From: Burhinus oedicnemus
Taxonomy: Eukaryota > Chordata > Aves > Charadriiformes > Burhinidae
Assembly: GCA_008921705.1 (NCBI GenBank)
Contig: VFFE01007657.1
Location: 594,175 to 658,174 of the forward strand
Direction of reading: 5' to 3'
DNA length: 64,000 nt
Below are positions 11,691 through 22,720 of this stretch, piece after piece. The notes beneath the pieces were generated by a model, which was given only the letters and a program-made list of their open reading frames with translations, did not search any database and was not told where the DNA came from. Positions within the stretch are counted from its first letter, which is position 1, and every line of letters begins with the position of its first letter. A program made the translations under genes and the position numbers.

Positions 11691-12289
11691 TGCTGCCGGC
11701 AGCCAGGTGATGCTGGAGTGGGACGGGAGGTGCTAAAAGGGCAGGGATGAGGGAGGGATGCTAGAGGTGGTGGTACTAACAGGGTCGGTGTCCCCCCTCC
11801 CCTTGTGTGACAGATCCAGAATGGCTTGTCCCTGTGAGACCAGGTTTGCTGTGATCGTGTGGCACCGGAGGGGCTGGGGGTGGCTCGGCAGAAGCCCCTT
11901 GCTGGCTCAGGGAACTGAGGGTGGGTGCGCAGAGGGGGATGTGCCTGGATTTGGGTATGGCTGAACCAGAGAAGAGGCTCTGTGAGCTGCTGGAAGCAGA
12001 GACCTTGAGACCCTGTTAAAAATAGCACAGGGAGAATAAATGGAGGAGCCAGCAGTGAGGGGAAGCAAGGAGAAGGAGGTAATGCTGGGGACAATGGGCT
12101 TTGGGGGTGGAGGTGAAAAAAAAGCCATGAGGGGAGCTGGGGGTGAAAGGCAGGAGCTGGATCCGGGGTTTGTTCTGCTCTCCCTGCCCAGGCTGTGGGT
12201 AAAACAACAGCGGGAAAATGGTGCTGAGGCAGCCCTCGAGAAAAGGGTGAGGGCTGCTTATGGGAGGGGAAAAAAATTACCCAAGGCAG

Positions 12290-12480
12290 CTGGAGGTGTA
12301 TAATTACAATTATGATATGTTAAGTGTTAGTGCAATAGACCCTCTGCAAATGGATGGCACTGAAGCTGTGAAGGAAAGGCTGGTATAGGAAGAAACTCAG
12401 TTAATTAGTTAATCAGAGCTCTTTAGGAAATGTTTCCTCAACTTGTGTTTTTCCCCCTGCTATTTCTGTAACTATCAAAT
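12290..12480. promoter_or_regulatory. AT-rich island with paired TTAAT words
   Basis: GTATAATTACAATTATG (12298-12314) is followed by GTTAATTAGTTAATC (12400-12414), a direct double TTAAT as bound by POU/HNF1-type homeodomains. The right half is T-rich. Candidate conserved non-coding element, unverified. Confidence 0.35.
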
Positions 12481-15134
12481 CGTTTGTTGCTCGTCCTTAA
12501 AGTGAAATCCCCCCTGAGCCTGCCATGGGAGGCTGCTCTGTGTGGAGCAAAAGGAGGAAAACCAAAAAGCTCTGCTGTGGATAGGAGAGCTCATCTGAAA
12601 GGTTTTCAATTTCTTTGAAAAGCCTGGTTGTTTTTTTTCTGGTACACGTGCAAAACTGAACCTTGGAAATTCCCTCTGTGTGTTTAAACCAGCAGCCCAT
12701 CTCACCATCACCCTTCTCACCTTGACTGCTGGGGTCTGTCCCGACGTGCCCCTTGAGCGGTCCCTGAACACGAGGGGTGTCTGGGGAGGGGTGTGAACTC
12801 CTGGTCCCCCCCCAAACCATCCCCGAGCCCTTTCCCCGGTGCTCAGGGCTGCTGTAGCCCTGCCAGGGAAGCAGAGGGAGAGCATTACCCAGCTTCGCAC
12901 AGGGGAAATGATATAATTGGAGCTGTTTGGATTTAGAAATTAAAATAATTTGGGTTTGCTCGGAGAGGTTCACACAACGTCAGCTTCCATCAGGCGGATG
13001 AGAAGCAGAGATGCCCTGGGAGTGAGTGCTTTGACAGCTCTCCCAAATAACACCCGCCCTGCTGGGGCTCCCCGCTTTTATCCACCCTGCCCTGCTCAGG
13101 GGGTGGTGGGAGGGAGTTTCCTCCCACGCTGGACAAATCTGCGTGCCCTTTCCCAGAGCGGAGATGTCGTCTCCCTTGGGTGCCCGGCCAGCCCCGGCCA
13201 TGCCACAGGAGGCAGCTGGTGCCCCAGCCTCCCACAGCCAAGGGAGCAGCTTTCTCCTGGTCCCCAGAACCACCCTTTCTGCCCCAAAACCTCCAGGCAA
13301 GGCAGCAAGCGGTGTCCTCCTTGTGCTGCAAAATGCCTGGGCAAACCCTGCCGTGCCAGTGGGGATTTTGAGGGACCCTGATGCCTTTCAGAGCGCTGAG
13401 AATGCAGGACAGATACATCCAGAAATCCTATCTAAACTGCTGCTTGCAGCCACCTCCTATCCCAGGGCTGTCTTCCAGCTTGTCCCCACCACCTACATAT
13501 TTCTGTCGAGGACACCTTCTCCGCCAAGGTCCCTGCATCCTTCCAAGCTCATCGCTTGCCCAGTTCCACCTGTGTTTCAAACCATCCCGGCTCCTGTTGC
13601 ATTCTTTCTGTTCTCAGCATGACCTAATTAAGCATTACCTGCAAATGCAATAACTTTGCTATTTATCTTGATTGTTAACGTTCATTCCAAACAAGACCAA
13701 ATCTAGCGCTAGTTCCTGAGCTGGCCACTGTGCTGTGCAGGCTCCCAAGCCAGCCTCACTTCGCAGCCAATTAATTCCTCCAAGAAAGATCTCCAAGATG
13801 CAGGGTGAAATGCCATGTGTCCTGGTGTCCTGACAGCTTTTATCCACCAGTGCCTGCCTCCAGAGAGGGTGTGATGCCCTGTAAAACACCATTCGGCTTT
13901 GACCGCCATGGTTTGTCCTTAATAAATTCTTCCTTTGCATTGCTCGTGGCTTTGCTCTCCACCGGGAGCAGGCAAATGTCTTTTCCTTAATCCCCTATTT
14001 TTTGTGGTGTTCCTCGCCTGGTGGATGAAACGCATTTCCTGGCTACTAATTGTCAGTCTCCTTTTCCAGTCTCCCCCCACCCTTTTTTTTTTTTCTTTTT
14101 AATTTTGCTTTGTGTTTATTTCCTTCCCTGCCAGTCCCCGCTGCCCCCCCGAGCCCTCCATTGATTTGTTACGCCAGCTTGGAATTTGGCCGACTGCAAT
14201 TTTATTTTTGTTGATGGTGGTGGGTTTTGAAGTGGCAGAAGCTTGCTAAGTTCGTTAGTGAATTCCCTTAATAATTCAAAACGCATGTTGCTTGCCCAGG
14301 CTGATTTGTGTATGTTGGGTTTGTCAAGCATTCCCTTACGTGCTTTTTATCAGTAAGTGTATTTACAAGGTCTTCATTACTTCCTAATTGACCATGCCTC
14401 TTCTCTTTAGTTATCGCCTTAAAGAGCAATTTAAAAAAGCAATTCAGCAACAGCCATTTTAAAGCTCTTCATTCCTTCCAGCCCCTTTCTCATTTATTAT
14501 TATCCTTCTGTCTTGCTAGCACTTCTTTTCCCCAATGTCTTTAAAAGCCCTTCGTATTCCCCAGAACATTTTATCAGCTCTAACTTATTCCACAGGTCTG
14601 CCATCCCTGCAGCTTCACCTACCTCACGTTCCTGGTTTTGGGGCTTCCCCCCTCCTCGCTGACCATGTTTATTCTGGGATTTCTCACCCCCAAACCCCCG
14701 AAGGATGGGCAATTTGGCAGTGGGATTTCTTCCTCCGTGCGTGGGCATTAGGGGATGGGGAGTGATGCTCCCTGCGGCAGTCGTGCATCTTGCATCTCCT
14801 CCTGGGTCCTGCTGGCCCTGGGGCTGATCCTGGTCCAAGGCAGATGTTCCCTCCAGCCCCAGCAACCGCTGCCCCTTCCCGCTTGTCCTCTTACGTCTGT
14901 AAATCGCTTCACTCCGGCAATTCCTCCCGGCCACCAGCATTTACATCGGTGGCTCTTGGGTTTGTTCAGTGTCGTTTTCCTAGCTGGGCGCTCCCTGAAC
15001 TCCCCTCATCCCGTTCATCTTCCCATGCCGCTTCCACTGCCCATCTCTGATTTCCCTCTTCTCCTGCTGCATCATATTTTTGCAGGCTGGGGGACTGGAA
15101 CTAAACAAGCATTTGCTTGATTTATTCATACGTT

Positions 15135-15297
15135 CATGGGCTTTAAGACCAGGAGAAACTATTAGCTCACTTAGCCCGACCTCCTGCGTATTACAGGCCA
15201 TTAAACTTCATCCGGTTATCCCCGTACCGAGCTCCGTAATTTGTTTGGCTGAAGCATATCTTTTTGGAAAGGCCCCCAGTCCTGACGCGAAGACAGG
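15135..15297 (-). mobile_element. Ancient CR1/L3-like LINE, antisense 3' end
   Basis: The plus strand carries the inverted 3' end of an old CR1-like element. ACTTAGCCCGACCTCCTGCG (15169-15188) is followed by TTACAGGCCATTAAACTTCA (15191-15210), then a CCGGTTATCCCCGTA block, a GCTGAAGCATATCTTTTTGG block (about 15249) and CCCAGTCCTGACGCGAAGAC. This block order is shared by old interspersed repeats of turtles, crocodilians and birds, and parallels the antisense form of the CR1 3' end, whose sense form is at 28341. It is non-coding. The family name is less certain than the LINE assignment. Confidence 0.7.
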
Positions 15298-15731
15298 TTT
15301 ATATAATAATATTTTCTCTCCCACCCTTTATATATTCTATAATGTTTTATTTGGGTTTTGAATGCAGATGCACAATGTCTAGATGCATTTGGGGGAATAT
15401 CTGCAGTGATGTTCAGGCGTTTTCCTTTTCACCTCAGCTGCATTTGAAGCATTTATCATGCATGAATAGCCTAAGACATCCCCACGCCAGGCGCTGGTTC
15501 AGCAGCACGCTCCTCTGTACCAGGACCCAGCAGTGTCAGGGTCCCTTTCGTGCTTCACACCGTGTTCGGTGCCCTCCATTAACCCACCCCAAACAGTTTT
15601 GCAAGTTTTCATCACTTTACCACTGACTTCCCCAGCGCTGGTAGAGAGGGAGACAAGCCTAATTCTGGTGGAGATCTCTGAGCACCCCATGGTTTAATGT
15701 TTTCTTTCTCTTTCCCCTTTGAAAAACAATC

Positions 15732-15746
15732 TTTTTTTTTTTTTTT
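15732..15746. repeat. Poly(T) tract
   Basis: Fifteen T followed by CCCC. Flanks are unique T/C-rich sequence. Confidence 0.9.
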
Positions 15747-15984
15747 CCCCCTGTGTTTTGTCTTCTGTGGCTTATGTTCCTTGACATGTCGGCTGGTTTT
15801 GATCTTTTTTCTCTTTCTGCATTACAAAATTGTCAGCTGTGTAACCTAGAAACAGGGCTGGCTGAATGATATGTTTGCAAATAATAGTTGTTAGAAGTTT
15901 ATCTCTCTCTAGTTCCTGAATCATGCCTGCCCCAAACCTGGTTTCAGGGGACGTGTTCATAAGGAGGAGCGGGTGCTGCCGGCC

Positions 15985-16075
15985 AGCTGGGGAAACCAGG
16001 CTTTGTTCCCAGCTCCCGCATCGATTTCCTCTGGGACTTGGTGCGAGTCACATCATCGTCCTCCTCCATGGCAGC
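15985..16075 (+). mobile_element. MIR-like SINE fragment (5' to core)
   Basis: The plus strand contains GAAACCAGGCTTTGTTCCCA (15992-16011), then GATTTCCTCTGGGACTTGG (about 16023) and TGCGAGTCACATCATCGTCC (16042-16061). These align in order with the MIR section that reads, approximately, gaac-tgg-ttc-ctggctctgcc followed by tgtgtgaccttgggcaagtcac. The downstream CTCCTCCATGG could be the degraded cctcagtttcc part. The 3' half is absent or unrecognisable. Divergence is higher than in the 18.7 kb copy, so the call is less sure. Confidence 0.65.
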
Positions 16076-18189
16076 CCTGCCGTTCTGAGCCAAACTCAGC
16101 TATGTTCCTCTCCCCTCTTTTCTTGGGGTTTAAGCAGGAGAGCCCCAGACCGGCAGGGCTCTGTGCATCCCACATCTGGAGCTCAGAAGTGCAAATTCAT
16201 GTGGGCACCATCCTTCTGCAGGTCGTTAATGACCAGCCCTCCCAACCCCTCTGCGGTATTGGCCCCTTACAGCACATGCCAGCAGAGCCCCTGTCTTAAA
16301 ATGATGCTCGGGAGCTCAGCACAGCCTGGGCACCTTCCTCACTCCCACCGCTGCTCTCTGGAAGAGTAGACACTCTCTGTAGCTTCTCCTTTGCGTTTTC
16401 CTTCTGTATCTCGGCTTTTCCCTTGGATCCCTTTGCTGCCCTTTGCCGCCAACTTTGCCATCGCAAGGCCGGTGTGTGCTCTGGAACCTGCCCTGTGCTC
16501 CCAGGCAGCTCCCGTCCATCTCCTCCCTCCTCGTGGCAGCGTGTTGTTGCAAAGCTGCTTCTGGACTTGGGCTGTAGCCCTTGGTCTGGCCATCACTTTT
16601 CATTCCCCTCATCCACAGAGGCAGTGGTGGCGTTTCTTGCCCTCTCCTGTAGGCAGTTCATCTCCTCTTGCAGCACACCACCATCCTCAGCCTCTGCCTT
16701 GTGCTAGGTACACGGTCCCAGGTGTTTCTGCCAAAGCCGGAGTACCTCCATGTCCATCCTCATTTAATTTAAACACCAACAAATTCTCCCGGCCGCGGTG
16801 TTCATCCATCTCGTAAGCTGTCCAATTCACACAGCCACCTCACAACTCTCCCCGGCTGTGCAGTTAATGTGTCCCTGGGTTGGCTGAGCATCAGAGCTGG
16901 CTGGTTTTATTTATTTTGCTTGCAGCTGGCCCTGGTTTTCCAAGCAGGCATCCACCTGCGCCCCGCTGTCTGCTCCCTCCCAGTGGCTCAAGCCTCTCTG
17001 GTTAGGTCACCAGTTCATAATTGCAAATAGCATTTCTACGCCTTTCTTGGGACATAACAGTGAGGACACGCTATGGGCAACACCCAGTGGCATCTTGGCA
17101 GAGCTGCTGCCCATCCTTAACCCCATCTTTGGGGAAACCTTCAATATGCAACCCCCTGGGGCAGGGGCACATGGTTCCCTTCTCTTCTGTGCTCCCTTAC
17201 GTCTGCCCACCTGGAGCCTTGCGACCCAAAGCCGTCCTCCCTGCTGCGCCTCGGGGGCAGCCGGCCATTTGGCTATTCAGTCCCTCTACCCGTCCCCCGG
17301 GAATGGTGAGCAGCTCCAAAATAGCTCTGCCCCTCTCCGCATCGGCCCCGCTTGGCTCTGTGGGTAACGCTCGCATCTCAATCGACACTTCATACTTCAA
17401 GTGCTCACCCTTCACTTGTTGGAGCCTGTTAATCTTGGCAATTAGCTCTTGCTCTGATGCAATTTTCGTGCGCGCTCTCCCTCTCCCAAATCCCTCTAAG
17501 ACCCCCTTGGAGCGTGTTCCTGTGCTGCTGCAGCTGCCTGCTTGGCTCCTCACCATCCCTCCCCGGCAGAGCCCGAGCACCGCGGGGAAGCCAGGCATTT
17601 ATTTAGGTGTTATGTGCACTTAGACGCCTGCTCCCTGACATGGCTTTCTGCAAATCTGACAAGAGCAGTATGTCGCCCTTCTACCTCTGCCCTCCCATCC
17701 TGCTGGGAAGATGGGAGAGCCGAACGTCTCCTTTATGTCTGCGAAGCCCGAAGGCCTGATAAAGATTCAGGGTGAGCTATCGCTGGAATGAGGAGCGGGG
17801 AGAAATCCGAGCTGCATAATTAGGTACTTTGGGGACTGTATCAAAATGCAGCTGACTATAGATTTCTGTATGGTACGTGCTCTTCTGCATTGACTTTCCA
17901 GCTCGTTCTTCCACTAATGCACCGGGAGGTGGTGGGAAGCCCCTTGCCCAGGCCCCTGGAGACGGAGCTTGGTGTGATCCTGTAAAAGAGCTGAGCAAGA
18001 AGTTGGAGGTGAAGGGCTGGTTGGATGCAGCTTGGAGCCTGGAGCGAGGAAACTTCAGCCGCTTGCTTTCTGGCACGCTCTGGGCTGTGTGACTTTGGAT
18101 CCCCTCTGTAAATAACCGGGGTTCATGGAGGGACTGCCCGGTGCCACCGTTAATGTCTATTCCTGGCAGGAATAGCCCACAGGACCTAG

Positions 18190-18430
18190 CTAATGGCTTA
18201 GGTTAAAAATATGTAGTTGCTTAAACTGGTCAAAAATTACAGTGTGTTTTCCCTCTCAAATCAAGACAAAGTTGAAATATCAAAAATGTTCACAGAATGG
18301 GAACAAAAAAAAGATTAAGAAATGTCAGACTTTGCTGCCGACATTTTTGATGGAAATACTTTGACATTTGCAAACTCAAATGTTTAGTTTGTCAAACCAG
18401 ATGGAAATGTCACGCTGAGCCAAACTGAAA
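18190..18430. repeat. AT-rich repeat-like segment with AAATGT/GACATTT words
   Basis: The segment repeats short words: GACATTT (18338 and 18362), AAATGTCA and AAATGTTT, and TTTGTCAAA at 18389. These are typical of an old palindromic interspersed repeat seen in reptile and bird genomes. No family name is offered, and no intact termini or target duplications were recognised. It may also be a low-complexity AT-rich stretch. Confidence 0.4.
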
Positions 18431-18675
18431 CCTTAATCTGTCTGCCCCTGGGCGGCTGCAGTCTCCCATGGGATCCCCTTTCCCCAGGCCCTCCCTGCGG
18501 TCCCGCAGGAGCAGGGCTGGGATACATCCCTCTGTATTTAAAGGTCCAATATGGCTGAGCAGGCAATAGCAGCCGAAATCCCCATGGAGGAAGGCCGTTC
18601 ATGGGAACGGGAAGGGAAAGGCAGATTCGGTATTAGGGTGCTAATCCAAGAGAAGAAACCATGTCCCTTTGCCTG

Positions 18676-18847
18676 CTTCGCTACAGATTTTGCCGTGGAT
18701 TTGGGCAAGCCAGCCCCTCGGTGTCGTGGTTCCCCCTCTGTAAACAGGAGTAATAACTCTTCCCTGCTTCAGCTGGAGGTTGCAGGCTTAAATCCATTAA
18801 TGTTTGTGAAGTGCTCGGATATCGGAGTAATGGGGGTCCTGTAAGCA
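18676..18847 (+). mobile_element. MIR (CORE-SINE) in sense orientation
   Basis: A nearly full MIR. TTGGGCAAGCCAGCCCCTCG (18701-18720) matches the MIR core where the consensus reads TTGGGCAAGTCAC. TTCCCCCTCTGTAAACAGG follows at 18730, then AGTAATAACTCTTCCCTG (18749), a TTAAATCCATTAATGTTTG block (18788) and GAAGTGCTCGGATATCGGAG at 18808. The order and spacing match MIR from core to 3' end. MIR is a tRNA-derived SINE mobilised by L2 LINEs early in amniote or earlier history, so a copy this readable in a bird is old but well preserved. It has no coding capacity. Confidence 0.9.
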
Positions 18848-21209
18848 CTGGAGAGAGCCGCGCTGGCCGTTTGGAGATGGCATTATGTGATACGCGGTGG
18901 AGGGCTGCCTGCAAACCCGGCAGCAGTAAATCCTCACTGTGGGAATAGCATTTGAAGTGCAAAAGTGAAACGTGAAGTGAAAGCATACGGCGTATTGGGG
19001 TCTTTGGAGCATGACTGGACTCGCAGCCCAGTGGTGGGCAGCTCCAGACTGGGATTGTCTGGGAGAAGGGGCTTTGGCTGCCCTGGCCCCCAGCAGCCCG
19101 TGGCCATCGGGCCACTGGTGTGCCCCAGTGGTGGGGTGGATGTAAACCCGGTGGGAGACGGGGTTTGCCCATCCCACCTGCCACCACCTGAGTATTTTAT
19201 TTTTATTCTTTTTTTTTTTAACCTTCTGTTATGCTCGTTGCTGGAAGAGTTTGAAGAGAAAAGGCAAAAAGATGTGTTTGAATAAAGAAACACTGTTGGA
19301 GAAGCACTTCACGGAAGTAACACTTACTGTATTTTGTCTGGCAAAAAATTACCTGGTGTTTTTTTTTTTCTGCCCTTACATTAATGTGCTGGACCGAAGC
19401 CTGTAGGTGAGACATGATTCACTGTGTGACAAACCTCTCATCCCCTATTGCTTTGTGGACCAAAACTACAGGGCCAATTAGCAAAGCTGTTGCCTCTCTC
19501 CTGCCCATAAACAGATGTACCTCGGGCACCGGTTTCCATTAGTGATGCCTTTCTGCTGTCAAGTTTTCTGGCTTATAATTATTGAAACCTTTGAACTATT
19601 TAAGCCTCCAGTGGCTCTTTTGGGCTGGTGGTCCCCAGAGCTGCCCTTGCCTTGTGGTGGGGCAGCGAGGGCTGCGGCAGAGGTCATGGAGAGAAGGCAG
19701 CCCGAGGTGCTCGGTCCCTGCTGCGGTGTGGGATGTCTTGTGGTGGTTATTAATGCCTCTGCTTTGCTTACCCAAGTGCTTAAACGGTTCAATACATTTT
19801 CAGACCTGTCCTTACACTATTGTTGGGAAAGATTCATTAGGACTTCGGCTGGAAATTATAGTGACAGATAGAGCTGGGTAATTTATGGCTTTTCTTGAGG
19901 GTTGCGCAATTATTCAATAAGTGTCTTTCCTTCCTCTACCTCCTGCCAGCCACTTGTTGGAAATAAATATTGAATTTATTTGCGGAAAAGTAGCCATTGA
20001 CGAAGCTGTGAACGGCTGGGAGAAATGTGGTGGGGCCCTTTGGGCATCTTTGCTTGCTTTCCTCTGTGGGGACAAGCATTCCCTTCCCCATGCCTACTCC
20101 TTGCTGTGCACATGTTGCCTCCTCGGCATCATTTCCACCATGTCTTCCCCCTCTGCTCCTCTCGAGGTCTCTGCTCACCCCAGGCTGCCCAGCGGTGTTC
20201 GGTTTGGTGTATTTACAGCCATCCTCCCTCCCCGCCTGCAGTGGGGAAGTCCCCAAAGCCAGCACTGGAGCTGGGCTGTCCAGCTTTCAAAGCAAAGCCC
20301 CAGCTGAGCCTGGTGTCTCTCCAGTGCCAAAGCCATGCCAAAGGAGCCGCCACCGGGGCACCCCATGGGACCCTGCTGGCATCTACCCCCAGCCCTCGGG
20401 GGCACCCCCTCCCCAGCCACACACCTGCACCTCCCAGTGACCACCCCTCAACATCTGCATCTGTTTCAAGGGCACTGTAGATGTTTATCACTTCCCAGCA
20501 CGCCCTGATGGGACCTGTTAATGCTGGCGAAGTCCAGCCCCAGCTCTTCTGCACTGGTTTTGGCCATGCTGGGGAGGAGCAGGGCAAAGTTGGGGAGCCA
20601 AGGCCATCCCCAGCTGAGCAAACAAGCAGCTCGCTCTGTCCCAGGAGAGAGATGGCATCAGGGTCAGGCACTGTGTGAACCTCACCAGACCGGCCGATCC
20701 AGTCAGACCTGCGTTCCGCATGGGACTTCCTACCTTCCCAGGCTGCTTCAAAGCAGCCATCCTCTGGGACAACCGATCCCTGGGGAGGACGGTGAGAGAA
20801 TTTGCCTTACCTTGCTGTCAGGATGTTATTTGGCTGGATAAATGCCTGGCTGGTCTCACCAGGCTCTTCCTCTGGGCGAGGGGGGGGGTCACTCTGAGGG
20901 CAATCCCAGCCCCCAAAATCAGAGTCTTGCTCAGCAGTTCCTGCCAGAGGAGATGCTCCAGTCTCACCTGATGGACCTTCTCCATCTGCACCAGTCCCAG
21001 CGCCTAATAATGGGCAGGGTCATCCCCCCCCGCCCCGGCTCCCCGTGCCTGTGCGGCCCCTGGGCTCCTGCCAGGGGAAAGAAGGCTTAAAAGTGCCATT
21101 ATCCACAGTGGAGCAACCAGGGCTGAGCACAACATCCTCAATGAGGGGGTGCTATTGATGGCAGTATTGGCACCAGAGCGTTTCCCTTGTTATCTCTCCT
21201 GCTCCTTTG
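18848..21209. other. No gene recognised; unique DNA with AT island
   Basis: Besides the AT island at 19540-20010, the stretch is GC-rich from 20030 to 21080 with overlapping frames (up to 152 codons) on both strands and no family resemblance. A small T-rich patch is at 19200-19380. Confidence 0.55.
19540..20010. promoter_or_regulatory. AT-rich enhancer-like island with forkhead palindrome
   Basis: This contains CTTATAATTATTGAAACC (19571-19588), TATAGTGACAGATAGAGC (19857-19874), GCGCAATTATTCAATAAG (19904-19921) and the near-palindrome AAATAAATATTGAATTTATT (19961-19980). The 8-bp arms of the last are exact inverted repeats (19961-19968 and 19974-19981) and each resembles a forkhead core (TAAAYA). 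It is unique, not obviously transposon-derived, and interrupted only by a GC-rich stretch at 19625-19735. Candidate conserved non-coding element; conservation cannot be tested here. Confidence 0.4.
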
Positions 21210-21760
21210 CGTTTTAACATTTTGTTTGAATTAGTGGGGCCTGTTCCTCGCAGCGTGCATGACTATGCATTTGTCTACTTTGGATTTCATCTGCCATTGA
21301 CTGGCCCATCCATCAAGCTCTCTTCGGGCCTTTTGAAGTTCCCCATAGTCTTCTCTTGTTCTGAACGCTCTGTGCAATTTGGGTCCTCTGCCAGATTTTT
21401 CTTATGACATTTTTCATTCTCCTTTTCCAGATCATTAAGGCATCTCTTTAACCACCGGTATTAACACAAAAAAATTGGGGAGCCTCCCTGTGAGTACCGT
21501 AGCCTCCTGGAAGGGTAGCCCTCATTAATATACGCCATTTTGCCTCTGTGTTTCCAACCATTAGAGTTACTTTTTCCGTTTGCTTTGCAAGCATTTAATT
21601 CCCGTAATAGCCTCTCGTAAGGGACCTTGTCAAAGAGCTTTGAAACCCCAAACACATTATGTCAAGTAGTTCTCCTTACTTTGCTCTCCCGACGATGGGA
21701 GAAAGCATCCTAGCAGATTAGAGGCATGAACTTCCTTTCAGGAAGCTGGGACAGCTCGCC
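21210..21760 (-). mobile_element. Ancient CR1/L3-type LINE, ORF2 reverse transcriptase fragment
   Basis: A diverged antisense fragment of the reverse transcriptase region of a CR1/L3-clade LINE. On the minus strand, 21605-21634 still encodes FDKVPYERLL, matching the AFDKVPHxRLL motif of LINE reverse transcriptases. Toward lower coordinates come the other landmarks in the expected antisense order: the loss-of-frame region near 21430-21480, CCAGATCATTAAGG (about 21428) and TTTCATCTGCCATTGACTGG (about 21284). Toward higher coordinates, words near 21640-21740 match the section just 5' of the motif. The frame is broken by stops and small indels, so it makes no enzyme. It is much older than the CR1 at 28341, as it resembles the CR1/L3 copies shared by reptiles and mammals. 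The edges are approximate. Confidence 0.85.
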
Positions 21761-22329
21761 CCCCTCTTACTTAGTTAATTTACGGGTTTTAAAATTCAGC
21801 TTCTTATAAGCACCTTCATCTCTAACCGCCGATTCAATTCTCGCAGCCTTAAAAAGAGACGTGTCTCTGCGCCTGCCGGAGAGCAGACTATTTCCCTCAC
21901 CAGCTCTTTTGTTAGCAGCCAGGTCACTCGGCGAGTGAGAGCCGTCAGAGCCTTTGGGTGTTTCCCTTTCAACTCCAGAAGCTTTGTGCTGGCCGGACTC
22001 GTACAATCTCTGCTCCTTTGGCATCGCTCTTTGTAGAAATACTTCATTGTTATCACTTGAAAATAACAGGCATCTCTCTGCTGTCCCTGCTAGGCACCAG
22101 CTGGTTTAAAAGAAACCCTCCTCGGCTCTTCTGCAATGCCTTTGCCTGCCCCGGCTCTTCCCATCGCGCCCCGGTGATGCCGGCAAGGCGATGCCGGCAA
22201 GTTGAGTCACGCACCGGTGCCGAGGGAGGAGGATGGGGCTGATAAGATCCCAGCCGAAGCCGGGCTGTTTCTGCATTAAAGGTTTGGGGTAGAAACCTGT
22301 TTCGCTCGCTGCCGTGTGATTCATGCCGC

Positions 22330-22720
22330 TCCGCTCCCGTGAATCATCCTGGCTGTTGTGTAAGGTTTACGCCGCTCAGGCGGCAGGGCTGTATTTTCTG
22401 CTACTTTTATAAAGTTCTGCACAATTTATACACGCAGCTCCTGCCTTAAAACATTTACGCTCTTTATTCAAGGCTTTAGGATTTATGCTCCTTTTACCTG
22501 GGACCCTGGGAATGGCACTGCTGGCGGGATGATCCCAGGGCCAAGACGCTATTTATCGTTATCAGAAACGATCCTGCCCCGCAGTGATTTCTGACCACAA
22601 GGAAGGGAAAACCGCTGTTTTTTCTCTCCAACACCAATATCCATGAATCTTTAAACAGGAGGAATTATTTTCGCGAATAGCGCACGTTGGTGAAGACATT
22701 TAACTCTAAGAATATGTGAC
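22330..22720. promoter_or_regulatory. AT-rich island with ATCA/TAAA words
   Basis: GTGAATCATCC (22339-22349), TTTATAAAG (22407-22415), ACAATTTATACACGC (22422-22436), CATTTACGC and TTTATTCAAGG (22462-22472) precede TATTTATCGTTATCAG (22550-22565, GATA). Nearby at 22176-22201 a 12-mer, GATGCCGGCAAG, occurs twice 14 bp apart. Unique sequence, possible enhancer. Confidence 0.3.

Larger units (their letters stand above)
10681..15134. other. No gene recognised; alternating GC-rich and AT-rich DNA
   Basis: This holds the G4 motif at 11669, the AT islands at 11330 and 12290, and further AT-rich stretches at 12900-12970, 13620-13700 (CTAATTAAGCATTACC), 13980-14110 and 14170-14600. The 14170-14600 stretch is T-rich with ATCAGTAAGTGTATTTAC and might hide an old, unrecognisable transposon. 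Frames up to 159 codons have no known domain. Confidence 0.55.
15298..18675. other. No gene recognised; unique DNA with a MIR fragment
   Basis: Apart from the MIR-like fragment (15985-16075) and the AT-rich repeat-like segment (18190-18430), this is pyrimidine-rich unique sequence, notably CT-rich at 16380-17620. A 200-codon frame at 17021-17623 is low-complexity and unrecognised. Confidence 0.55.

Noticed and set aside
13560..13720. Possible further antisense LINE fragment
   Set aside because: Composition is similar to the L3-like pieces, but no block order could be followed.
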